A stretch of 64,000 nt of DNA from positions 1-64,000 of the forward strand of contig CARTDA010000012.1 of the NCBI GenBank assembly GCA_949066965.1. The letters are read 5' to 3'. The stretch is from COE1 sp949066965 (GTDB lineage: Bacteria; Bacillota; Clostridia; Lachnospirales; Lachnospiraceae). Below the pieces are notes generated by a model. The model did no database searches. It was given only the letters and a program-made list of their open reading frames with translations, and was not told where the DNA came from. Numbering within the stretch: position 1 is the stretch's first letter; the number at the start of each line of letters is the position of its first letter. Shown piece by piece: positions 40,002 to 47,955 of this stretch. The position numbers and the translations under genes were made by a program.

Positions 40002-42081
40002 GCTTGCACTGCGGAACGTCCGGCGTTCAGCAAAGGATTATCTTGTCTATTTTTTTACGATGACTGTGGTGGTGGCGCTGATGTTTGCCTTCAACAGCCT
40101 GATTTTTTCCGGGGAAGTCCATGACATGTTTCAGGAGGTGGAAGTCATGGAGGTCATGCTGGGGCTTGCCACGTTTTTTATCGTCCTGATTGTTGCGTGG
40201 CTGATTAACTACATGATACGCTTTATTCTGGAAAAGAGAAGCAGGGAGTTTGGCATTTATCTGCTGCTGGGTATGGAGAAACGGCAGATTGCAAGGCTGT
40301 ATATGCGGGAGAGTGTGCTGCTCGGCGCGGGGGCATTTCTGGCGGGACTTGTCTTTGGCGTGCTGGTGCAGCAGATTCTGATGTCGATTCTCTACAGTAT
40401 GGTACTGTCGGATTTCAGAATCAATATCGAGTTCAGCCGGGGCTGCCTTATCATGACTGCATCCTGCTATGCGGGGTGTTATCTGCTGGCGCTGCTGCGC
40501 TGCAAACGCAAATTGAAAAAAATGAACATCCATGGTCTGATGAACGCGGAGCGGCAGAACGAGGAGATTAAGGAGTCCCATGAGGGGCTGAAACGGTGGC
40601 TGCTTCCGCTCTCGGTTCTTTTCCTGGCGCTGTTCGGCGCGTGGCTTTTTTATGGGAAGGAGTGGGGCACCCATACCATTATCCTGTTTCTGGTTGGCCT
40701 GGTGCTTGTGATATATCTGTTTTACATGGGCCTGTCCGCGTGGATTATCAGCTATGTGCGCCATGAGGGGAACGCGATTTATGCGGGGCAGAATCTGTTC
40801 CTGCTTCGGCAGTTTGCATCGAAAATCAGGACAATGCGCTTTACGATGGGGACGCTGACCGCACTTTTTGTACTGGCGTTTCTGGGTTGTTCGGTCGCGA
40901 TGATGTTCAATTTTTATGAAAACCAGATGCTTGGCGACAAAATGCCGTTTGACATCCACATCCACAGCGCGTATGTGGAGGATGACTTTGCCACGGAGCT
41001 TTCTGTCATAGAGAGCAATGTGCCCATCAAGGAGGCATACGCCTACCATATTTATGAGAATGGGACGGATGTGGTGAATGTCTGGCTGTACACCCATTTA
41101 AAGGTATTTGGTGACGCGTACCGGAAAGCGGATGGGACGCCTGACTTGGAGGCAATCAGAGGGGAACGGGACTTTGCGGCGTACTGTAGGTATGACACGT
41201 ACATGGGGATTTCGGATTATAACCATCTGCGGAAACTGCTTGGTCTGGACACCGTTGCGCTGGCGGATGATGAATACATTATTCATATCAAGGACAGGGT
41301 GTTCCGGGAGACAGGGGATTTCTCTGACCAGCTTGCAATCGAGGGAAATGGCGGCGCACTCCGGTTTGCGGGATTCCATACGGAACCCTTTTCGCAGGAT
41401 GGGCACAACGGAGGGGATTATGTGATTGTCGTGTCAGATGACGAGATAGCAAAGATGCGTCCGTTTTATGCGCAGCTCGCCGTGGAGCTTGGGGGGGAAA
41501 CGCCGGAAAATTTAAGGAATTTACTGGATGACGCCACAAGGGAGCTGGATTTCAAAACATCTGATCCCATTTCGGACATAGATATTACCGCCATGCTCAA
41601 CGAGACGGAGTGCGTTGGCTCGGATTCCATTCTTGTCTGGGGCGCAAACAATCTGGTTCGGGATAATATTCTGGTGGAGATGAAATGCATGCTGTCGACG
41701 ATGATTTTCCCGCTGACCTACATCGGTCTGGTGTTTTTGTGCGTCGCGCTGACCGTGCTGTCCGTCCAGCAGCTCAGCGATTCCGCAAAGTATAAGTTCC
41801 GCTATAAGGTGCTGCGTCAGATTGGGATGGGTGCGAAGGAAATTGCAGGGTTGGTCTTAAAGCAGCTGTTTTTGTTTTACCTGTGCCCCGCGCTCTTTGC
41901 GGCAGTAATCGGCGGAATTATCGCGGGATATGTAGGCGGAAAGTTTAATTTCTACGCGGGGGTAAGGACACCGGCAGCAGTGTATTTCGGCATTTCGCTT
42001 GTGCTGTTTCTTGGCGTGTACAGCGTTTATTTTGTGGTCACGTATGTCGGGTTTCTGCGGAATATTGAATCCGGGAGATAA
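39991..42081 (+). CDS. BceB-like FtsX-family ABC permease
   Basis: A 696-residue membrane protein with the BceB plan of ten helices: one near the N-terminus, three in the first FtsX block (about 55-165), two to three at 205-250 and 285-305, a large extracellular domain of about 200 residues (310-560), and three closing helices (575-690). The extracellular domain recognises the peptide-lipid complex and, with the BceS-like kinase, sets specificity. The start is the ATG eight bases after GGGAGG; the in-frame GTG at 39982 overlaps the ribosome site. It is coupled to the ATPase gene by overlap. Confidence 0.88.
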   Translation: MLAKLALRNVRRSAKDYLVYFFTMTVVVALMFAFNSLIFSGEVHDMFQEVEVMEVMLGLATFFIVLIVAWLINYMIRFILEKRSREFGIYLLLGMEKRQIARLYMRESVLLGAGAFLAGLVFGVLVQQILMSILYSMVLSDFRINIEFSRGCLIMTASCYAGCYLLALLRCKRKLKKMNIHGLMNAERQNEEIKESHEGLKRWLLPLSVLFLALFGAWLFYGKEWGTHTIILFLVGLVLVIYLFYMGLSAWIISYVRHEGNAIYAGQNLFLLRQFASKIRTMRFTMGTLTALFVLAFLGCSVAMMFNFYENQMLGDKMPFDIHIHSAYVEDDFATELSVIESNVPIKEAYAYHIYENGTDVVNVWLYTHLKVFGDAYRKADGTPDLEAIRGERDFAAYCRYDTYMGISDYNHLRKLLGLDTVALADDEYIIHIKDRVFRETGDFSDQLAIEGNGGALRFAGFHTEPFSQDGHNGGDYVIVVSDDEIAKMRPFYAQLAVELGGETPENLRNLLDDATRELDFKTSDPISDIDITAMLNETECVGSDSILVWGANNLVRDNILVEMKCMLSTMIFPLTYIGLVFLCVALTVLSVQQLSDSAKYKFRYKVLRQIGMGAKEIAGLVLKQLFLFYLCPALFAAVIGGIIAGYVGGKFNFYAGVRTPAAVYFGISLVLFLGVYSVYFVVTYVGFLRNIESGR

Positions 42082-42098
42082 CGGAATAGTTTCTCTAC

Positions 42099-42113
42099 TC
42101 TACGCAGCGTAGA
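42099..42113. promoter_or_regulatory. 15-bp palindrome before Xre-type gene
   Basis: TCTACGCAGCGTAGA is perfect around its central A; a further half site TCTACG follows at about 42134. It is a plausible autoregulatory operator for the helix-turn-helix gene at 42201. Confidence 0.4.
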
Positions 42114-42200
42114 ATCCGCATCAATTCACCATTTTCTACGTACCGTGGGTGTGATTTCCTGCATCGTCCTGCGATAATGAATCCAGAAAGGAGGGCAGCC

Positions 42201-42821
42201 ATGAATCAGATGGTAACTGGAAAATTTATAGCCTCTGAGAGAAAACGAAAGGGATACACACAGAGGCAGCTGGCAGATTTGTTACAGATAAGCGATAAGA
42301 CTGTGTCAAAATGGGAACGTGGAAACGGATTTCCAGAAGTGTCATTATTACTGCCATTATGTAATGAACTGGACATTACCGTGAACGAATTGTTGTCCGG
42401 CGAAAGAGTGTCGGAAGAAGATTATCAAAAGAAAGCGGAGGAAAATATGGTGAATATGATTCAGGAAAGAGAAGAAAACAAGAAAAAAGCAATTATGACA
42501 ATTGTCACAGGAACGACATCAACGGCGGCGTTTATCACGCTTATCCTGGTGGCTGGTATATATGCGGATGCAATCGCACTGCCGGTCAGGATATTGCTGG
42601 TATGTATCGGGTGTGCAATTTTTGGCTCGGGACTGGTCGTTGCAATGGAGGGCGAACGCACGGTGGGATATTATAAATGCAAGGCATGTGGGGAACTGTT
42701 TATTCCGACCTTTGGGGAATATGTTTTTGGTATGCATATGCTGGCAACAAGGCATTTAAAATGCCCGAAATGCGGCAGGAAGACATGGTGCAGGAAGGTT
42801 TTGTCAAAGAATGGCATTTGA
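42201..42821 (+). CDS. Xre-type regulator with membrane helices and zinc ribbon
   Basis: A 206-residue protein. An N-terminal Cro/C1 helix-turn-helix (residues 5-60: YTQRQLADLLQISDKTVSKWERG) is followed by a Lys/Glu-rich linker. Two membrane helices come next (about 96-118 and 125-147), then a C-terminal zinc ribbon with CKAC and CPKC pairs. It therefore appears to be a membrane-tethered DNA-binding protein of a group common in Lachnospiraceae. The start at 42201 has GGAGGG five bases upstream. It lies 120 bp behind the Bce-like permease and could report membrane stress; this is inference. Confidence 0.8.
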   Translation: MNQMVTGKFIASERKRKGYTQRQLADLLQISDKTVSKWERGNGFPEVSLLLPLCNELDITVNELLSGERVSEEDYQKKAEENMVNMIQEREENKKKAIMTIVTGTTSTAAFITLILVAGIYADAIALPVRILLVCIGCAIFGSGLVVAMEGERTVGYYKCKACGELFIPTFGEYVFGMHMLATRHLKCPKCGRKTWCRKVLSKNGI

Positions 42822-42910
42822 ATGGTTTTTAGCATGTCGATTCCTTTCAGAAAACGCCAATGTGGGAGTATTTTCTTTAGTATAACATGACAATGACTGG
42901 AAGCTCAATA

Positions 42911-43630
42911 TCAAAATGTTTTTCGCTTTATTCTGTGAAGCTGCGGTTTTAGTGTGATGTCCGTGACAACGACGCCGTCACGCTGTCCCAGAATCCATTC
43001 CACCGCGTCCGCGACATCTGCTGGAAGAAGGTACGATGCCGGCTCGTCCCCCTCCCTGAAATCCGCATTGCGGTAGAGGTTTGTCTGTGTCATATCCGGT
43101 GAAATGGTAACCGCTTTGACGCCGTATTTTCGCGCCTCGTCGAAAAGGCTGCGCGAAAAGCTGGCAAGTCCTGCCTTTGTCGCGCCGTAGGCACATCCGT
43201 GGGGATTGGACTGCGCTGCGGTCACGGAGGAAATGCTAATGACATAGCCCGCGTTTTTCTTTAAATGACGCAAAAGCTGCTGCGTCAGAATCATGGGCGT
43301 TTCCAGGTTGGTGCGCACCAGCCGTTTGATTTTGTCCGGGCTTAATTCTTCATGAAGCCCATAATATCCGACACCCGCATTGTTGACCAGGATGTGAACC
43401 GGATGCTGCACCGCGATTTGCCGGACATGGGCGCACAGCTTGTCCGTGTCCAGCACATCACATACAATCGCATGCATGCTGTCCGTTTCATGCCACGCTG
43501 TTTTGCCAAAATCCCTGCCAAAGCCAAACACCTCATATCCAAGCGCACACAGCTTCTGGCTGACTGCACTGCCAATACCAGAGGATGCGCCGGTCACAAT
43601 GGCGGCTTTTTTGTTCATGTGTTGATTCAT
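42911..43630 (-). CDS. Short-chain dehydrogenase/reductase
   Basis: A 239-residue classical SDR. The Rossmann motif is TGASSGIG (about residues 12-19), NNAG follows at about 80, and the catalytic Ser and YGATK (Tyr-x-x-x-Lys) sit at about 128-150. It uses NAD(P)H on an unknown substrate. Its ATG overlaps the TGA of the SplB-like gene by 3 bp, so it is the last gene of a coupled three-gene operon with the radical SAM and nucleosidase genes. A longer start inside the upstream gene is less likely. Confidence 0.85.
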   Translation of the reverse strand: MNQHMNKKAAIVTGASSGIGSAVSQKLCALGYEVFGFGRDFGKTAWHETDSMHAIVCDVLDTDKLCAHVRQIAVQHPVHILVNNAGVGYYGLHEELSPDKIKRLVRTNLETPMILTQQLLRHLKKNAGYVISISSVTAAQSNPHGCAYGATKAGLASFSRSLFDEARKYGVKAVTISPDMTQTNLYRNADFREGDEPASYLLPADVADAVEWILGQRDGVVVTDITLKPQLHRIKRKTF

Positions 43631-44646
43631 ACATTCCATCGAAAAATCTTCTCCCTGCCTATTTTTTCTGAAAACTGCCCTGTCAGAAAGCATTCCATCT
43701 CTTCCATCAAGCTATCCGGATAATGGCAGTAGCCGTCATCCTTCTGAAAAGGAAACCAAATCACTGCGGAGTCCGGCTCCTGCTTCCTCATGTTTTTCAA
43801 ATAGTCCTGCGAGATGCGAAATGTACCGATGCTGACGTCCAGGATTTTATCGACATCAATGGTGCACAGTACCTGGTTCACCATTTCCTGATAATGCCGT
43901 TTCCAGCCGGGCATATAAATCATCGGGTCAAAACAAAGGCGTACAGGACAGCCGGCGCGCATCAGCCCTGCCGCGCAGGACAGCCGGTCTGCCAGCGAAG
44001 CGGTATGATGTTCAAAGGCTTCGATTACTGCCTGCGGTGATATCGTATAGGCATAAATGACATTGGGGTGTGGCGTGGCGCGCTGTACAAATGCTTTGCT
44101 GGCACATTTTGTCCGTATTTCAATGGTCAGATGGTCATGCCTGGATGCAAAATCACACCATTCCTGCACAAAACCGATCAGCGGTTCCAGCGCCAGCAAA
44201 TCGGTATCGTAGGAGACGCAAAGATACAGGGGATGATGTTCCAATATCCGCTCTGCTTCTGCAAAAATATCTTCCAGATTTACGAATACCACAATGTTTG
44301 CAGAGGGGTACATTCCTTTTAAATAGCAGTATTCGCAGTCAAAGACGCAGTTCATCGCGCAGGAGGTATAGTAAAAATGTTCGTTGCCAAAGCGCTGGCA
44401 AACAGGTGCGCCTTCATAGAGCAGAGTCCCCTGCCTGGCGGCGAGAATCAGTTTCTGTGAATGGTGCTGAAGGCGGAGGTTCTGCCTGCTCCGGCAGAAT
44501 ACGTCTTTATAATGGCCGATTTCAATGATTCTGGCAGATGGAAATTTTGCCAGGATTTTCTGCGTGCGCGCATGGTTTCGAACTGATTTTTCCACATAGA
44601 TATGTGAAAAAAAGGGGTTAAAATAATCTTCTTTTAAATTCTTCAA
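43627..44646 (-). CDS. splB: Spore photoproduct lyase-like radical SAM enzyme
   Basis: A 339-residue radical SAM protein of the SplB family, which reverses the thymine dimer 'spore photoproduct' in DNA of germinating spores. The cluster-binding motif is C-x3-C-x2-C (Cys100, Cys104, Cys107, in CVFDCEYCYLKG), preceded by the family's HFYYTSCAMN. The C-terminal half forms the usual barrel with FDPMIYMPGW. It overlaps the nucleosidase gene by 29 bp at its start and the SDR gene at its end. If the host sporulates, the operon may act in spore DNA repair; the link to a nucleosidase and an SDR is unusual and unexplained. Confidence 0.85.
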   Translation of the reverse strand: MKNLKEDYFNPFFSHIYVEKSVRNHARTQKILAKFPSARIIEIGHYKDVFCRSRQNLRLQHHSQKLILAARQGTLLYEGAPVCQRFGNEHFYYTSCAMNCVFDCEYCYLKGMYPSANIVVFVNLEDIFAEAERILEHHPLYLCVSYDTDLLALEPLIGFVQEWCDFASRHDHLTIEIRTKCASKAFVQRATPHPNVIYAYTISPQAVIEAFEHHTASLADRLSCAAGLMRAGCPVRLCFDPMIYMPGWKRHYQEMVNQVLCTIDVDKILDVSIGTFRISQDYLKNMRKQEPDSAVIWFPFQKDDGYCHYPDSLMEEMECFLTGQFSEKIGREKIFRWNV

Positions 44647-45490
44647 AACGTTGTTTTCCTTCTTTTTTATCCTTACAGGGAAGCAGCTTTTTCTCGTACA
44701 GTTCCCGAATCATACTGGTATAGTCCATGCCCGACAGCGCAAGATAGCGGATATACTGTCTCATGGAATCCCGCATTGCCTTGGAGCAGTGCAAATCCGC
44801 ACAGAAGGTTTCAAATAGTTGTTCCTCATCTGCACGCAGTTCGCTTTTGCGGGAGGCGTTTTTCTGTGTCAGGGCAGCAATCCGCGTGATATAGTCAAGG
44901 ATGCTGTCCTGACAGGTTTCCATCAACAGTGCCGCCTGTTCCCTGGAAACTGCTGCTGCATTGCCATTGTCGGACACAATTTTCAAAAAATTCATCTGAT
45001 GCGGGGCGAAAAAATGAATCCCGGCCTGGTAGACTGCGGCAGCCTCCATGTCATGCAGATTTCCGACATGTGTGTCAGTTTTTGCATGATGTAAATCGTC
45101 GCTATTATCCTTTTTAGAATCCCAGGGCAGCATACCCGTCACAATGGTTCCCTCGCAAAAGTTATGACGGTACAGCATGTCCGGATAAAAGGTTTTTCCT
45201 GTTGCCTGTTCGATTATCTCGTTGCACAGGAAAATGCCGTCCTTTTTGTCCGTGTGTGCGCAGATACCCACATTCAGTAGCAGGTCAGTCTGTGCCGGAC
45301 GGTACATGGAACAGATGCTGCTGACAGCGGCGGCGGCCGCGATTTCGCCGACGCCGGTAACCGTGAGCCGGATGTGAGCCTCCTCATTCTGAAACTCCTG
45401 AAACCAGGTATTTTCCAGGTTTTTGGTCAGATTAAACTGCCTGATAAAAATTTGTGCCTCGCAGTACAGCGCGGTAAAGATGTATACCAT
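44618..45490 (-). CDS. MTA/SAH-nucleosidase-like protein
   Basis: A 290-residue protein. The first 190 residues resemble 5'-methylthioadenosine/S-adenosylhomocysteine nucleosidases and other purine nucleoside phosphorylase-fold enzymes: an IFTALYCEAQ start, LTVTGVGEIAAAAAVSSI, LLNVGICAH, and the substrate-binding NLHDMEAAAVYQ followed by KIVSDNG with the catalytic Asp. About 100 extra helical residues follow and have no family I recognise. It overlaps the SplB gene by 29 bp. It may remove 5'-deoxyadenosine produced by radical SAM chemistry, which is inference from the pairing. Confidence 0.75.
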   Translation of the reverse strand: MVYIFTALYCEAQIFIRQFNLTKNLENTWFQEFQNEEAHIRLTVTGVGEIAAAAAVSSICSMYRPAQTDLLLNVGICAHTDKKDGIFLCNEIIEQATGKTFYPDMLYRHNFCEGTIVTGMLPWDSKKDNSDDLHHAKTDTHVGNLHDMEAAAVYQAGIHFFAPHQMNFLKIVSDNGNAAAVSREQAALLMETCQDSILDYITRIAALTQKNASRKSELRADEEQLFETFCADLHCSKAMRDSMRQYIRYLALSGMDYTSMIRELYEKKLLPCKDKKEGKQRFEEFKRRLF

Positions 45491-45658
45491 GTATGTTTCC
45501 TTTCATTTCCTGGCCATTGGCTTTACATAAAACATTATAACACGAAATATTCTGTAATCAAATCAATTGTAATGGAATCGAATATTTCAACCTGCAAGCG
45601 AAAATATTCGCCATTTTAGGTGAGTACAAAATCCATAGTTTTTGATATAATCAACCGA

Positions 45659-45834
45659 GTAGGGGAATGACCCTCTCGCATACTCGCAAAACAAGAGAAA
45701 ACCTATAAGACATCTCGTAATTTAGGATGTTTTATTCCAGGAGTTCTTATGGTTTGCCAAGCGCAATTACCAGCAGTAAGTTTTGTTTCACCATCCTAAT
45801 CGAGCAGGGAAGAGCTTTTCCCCTGTTCGATTAG
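45659..45834. repeat. Two palindromic repeat modules
   Basis: 45656-45690 carries (minus strand) GCGAGTATGCGAGAGGGTCA then TTCCCCTACTCGG, the same module as 560-592 and 55079-55113. At 45796-45834, CTAATCGAGCAGGG pairs with CCCTGTTCGATTAG (13 of 14), giving a 16-20 bp hairpin. No gene is seen in 45491-45845. Confidence 0.55.
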
Positions 45835-45845
45835 AATGATACCAG

Positions 45846-46169
45846 TTACATGATACAGTGTGGACTGTAAAAATGCAATTTTCCAAAGTCTGTTTCATCC
45901 ACTAAAATTTCTCCCTGCGCCATCCGTTTTTTCACCTGGCTTCGGGAGAGACCTAGAACGTCGGCAATCTGTTTTTCAGGACGAATTTTCAGACCACAGG
46001 GGTTGTGGATGGTCAGCTCCATGGATTTGTCAGAGCCGCTGTCCTGGGTTGTTTCATGCAGTTTGGCATAGGAATAATTCATCTGCTCGAAATCAACCGC
46101 TGCCTTGTTCTTTTGAAATATTGACAGCGTTTTTCCATACTGCTGTGCAAGCTGCGCGTCATTGCTCAA
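45846..46169 (-). CDS. Unidentified fragment or small protein
   Basis: A 107-codon open frame with only a TTG as possible start and no convincing ribosome site. The in-frame stop just upstream lies 30 bp after the methyltransferase gene ends. The sequence is protein-like, with a helix-turn-helix-like stretch IADVLGLSRSQVKKRMAQGEI (residues about 67-86, in parts) before VDETDFGKLHF. I do not recognise the family. It may be the 3' remnant of a larger regulator whose start has been lost. Confidence 0.4.
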   Translation of the reverse strand: MSNDAQLAQQYGKTLSIFQKNKAAVDFEQMNYSYAKLHETTQDSGSDKSMELTIHNPCGLKIRPEKQIADVLGLSRSQVKKRMAQGEILVDETDFGKLHFYSPHCIM

Positions 46170-46198
46170 AAAGGCGTCATAGTTTTAGTTTGCTATTC

Positions 46199-47128
46199 TT
46201 ATAGTTCCCCATATGCCAGCAGGTTGTCTTTTCCCATGCCGCACACGTAGGGACTGGAATCATATTTGTAACAAAACGCCAGAAAGTCAGCCCGCTGCCC
46301 CGGGTCATTCATGATTTTTACAAGCAGCTCATTGGGAATCGTCCGCGCATACGCGCCGGGACCTGCCAGTCTGATATTTTTCACGTGAAGCCGTGTTAAG
46401 ACTGCCACCAGTTCGTCCGGCAGAAACGTGTAGGTGATGCACCATGGCGTGCCGCCTTTTTCGTATTCGGCAATTTCCTCACTGCCGCCCATCAGTCCGT
46501 TATTCCACAGGCTCATGACTGCTTCTTTGTCAAAGGAAAATTCGCTGACCGCGTTTGCCTTGTTCTGAATGCACCATTGGATGTAAGGGTCACTGCTTGA
46601 CTTGTCTAGTATAAACTGATTCTTCTGTATCGGGTTTGCCAGATAGGGCAGATAGCCCAGGCGGCTGGACACACTGATCAGGATGCGCCTGCGGCAGATG
46701 CGCACCAGCTCGCCGAGCACCTGTTCCTGATTGGGATAGGTGTAGGAGATGGGTGCGTCGAAGGAGATGACCATGTCAAAACTGCTGTCCTCGTATTCGT
46801 GCAGATCCTCCAATGCTCCTTTCACAAAGGTAATCCGGTCAGAGACACCCTCTTTTTGCGCCAGCTCCTTTGCCTTGTCAATCATGGGCTGTGAAATGTC
46901 AAAGTGTGTCACCCTGCAGCCGTGCTTTGCAAGCAGAATCGAGAATCTGCCACAGCCGGCACCGCCGTCAAACACGGTCTGGATTCCCTCAAGATGGGAG
47001 AGCAGCTCTTGCTCAATATGATTTTTTTGTATGATGTCGTCGATAAATGTCTCCTCGCGGTGGCTTTCCAACTCGCCTTTGTCGGGCTGGTTCCACAGGC
47101 GTTCGGATATCTTCTGGCTGTATTCCAT
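46199..47128 (-). CDS. Class I SAM-dependent methyltransferase
   Basis: A 309-residue methyltransferase. SAM motif I is VFDGGAGCGRFSILLA (about residues 51-66), followed by acidic HFDIS, the DRITFVKGALEDL strand and the FDMVISFDAPISY post-motif. The remaining 150 residues include substrate-domain helices with several Trp and Tyr. The substrate (small molecule, lipid or tRNA) cannot be decided. The ATG follows AGGAGG. Upstream, a MITE copy separates it from the CD3324-type gene. Confidence 0.82.
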   Translation of the reverse strand: MEYSQKISERLWNQPDKGELESHREETFIDDIIQKNHIEQELLSHLEGIQTVFDGGAGCGRFSILLAKHGCRVTHFDISQPMIDKAKELAQKEGVSDRITFVKGALEDLHEYEDSSFDMVISFDAPISYTYPNQEQVLGELVRICRRRILISVSSRLGYLPYLANPIQKNQFILDKSSSDPYIQWCIQNKANAVSEFSFDKEAVMSLWNNGLMGGSEEIAEYEKGGTPWCITYTFLPDELVAVLTRLHVKNIRLAGPGAYARTIPNELLVKIMNDPGQRADFLAFCYKYDSSPYVCGMGKDNLLAYGEL

Positions 47129-47248
47129 AAGGCAGTTTCCTCCTGCTTTCTATTTATTGCTCCTGTAACGAAAATTGCTTTATTTAGTATAACATGGCTG
47201 GATGATGCATTCCACCGCAAACATTTTTATATAAAAAGATGAGTCGGC

Positions 47249-47372
47249 GTAACAGTTCAGCCCAGGACTTTGCACGAAGCTGCAAAGTCCGTAAGAAAGC
47301 GTTTTGGTAGAGATGCATCAAGCTTTGCATGGCTTGATGCCTGTGACAGGAAGACGAAGGCTGAACTGTTAC
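47249..47372 (-). mobile_element. MITE copy 3 (124 bp, shortened, reversed)
   Basis: GTAACAGTTCAGCCCAGGAC...GAAGGCTGAACTGTTAC, flanked by GAGTCGGC and GAGCCGGC (7 of 8 identical, target duplication). Its left end matches the right end of copies 1 and 2, so it lies in the opposite orientation, and about 46 bp of the centre are missing. Confidence 0.82.
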
Positions 47373-47404
47373 GAGCCGGCACCATTTTGATGTGCCGGCT
47401 CACA

Positions 47405-47674
47405 TTATTTCCTCAATGTTCTCAAAATACGCTGAATGCTTTTCTCGGATAAAAAATATTTACTGGCTAGTTCCGAAACCCTGCTTCCGGCAAGATAATC
47501 CGCGTAAATCTGCTGGTTGCGCAAAAAAAGCTCCTGCCGCACCTGTGTGCCGGCGCCCCATTCCTGTCTGCCGTCTGCCTTGCGCGGTATGTAAATATTT
47601 TTTCCGTCAACATACTGCTGTATGAGTTCGATGATTTCTGCTGGCAGAACAGTCTCTGCCTTGATATAGCCCAT
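47405..47674 (-). CDS. CD3324-family / Mor-like small DNA-binding protein
   Basis: An 89-residue protein resembling the CD3324 family found in Firmicutes, related to the Mor transcription activator fold. The YVDGKNIYIPRK segment (about residues 22-33) and the C-terminal helix-turn-helix (AGSRVSELASKYFLSEKSIQRIL) are characteristic. Members are predicted regulators of unknown targets. GGAGG lies nine bases before the ATG. There is no operon partner: the MITE is downstream, and a 280-bp spacer with a terminator of the next gene is upstream. Confidence 0.75.
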   Translation of the reverse strand: MGYIKAETVLPAEIIELIQQYVDGKNIYIPRKADGRQEWGAGTQVRQELFLRNQQIYADYLAGSRVSELASKYFLSEKSIQRILRTLRK

Positions 47675-47886
47675 AGCTGCCTCCTAAACATAAAATTTTT
47701 TAGGATTCGCACTGGCTATGACAATGTTGAGTGAATTGCAATAGCCAATGCTATGCAGCCATAACATATCGTTTCATATAATAAAGCCCCCTTCTGATGT
47801 TTTCCTACAGTTTCATATTTGTTATCATAACATGGAAATGTAGGGAAAGCAACAAGAAAGGATGGACACGAAGACCGAGGGGGTGA

Positions 47887-47932
47887 TAAAAAGCCGCCCA
47901 TTGATGTCTGTTTAAGGAAATCAATGGGCGGC
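47887..47932 (-). terminator. Terminator of FliD-like gene
   Basis: GCCGCCCATTGA (47893-47904) and TCAATGGGCGGC (47921-47932) form a perfect 12-bp stem; on the minus strand it is followed by TTTTT. Confidence 0.88.
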
Positions 47933-47955
47933 GGAATTATTGCAACCATTCCGGG

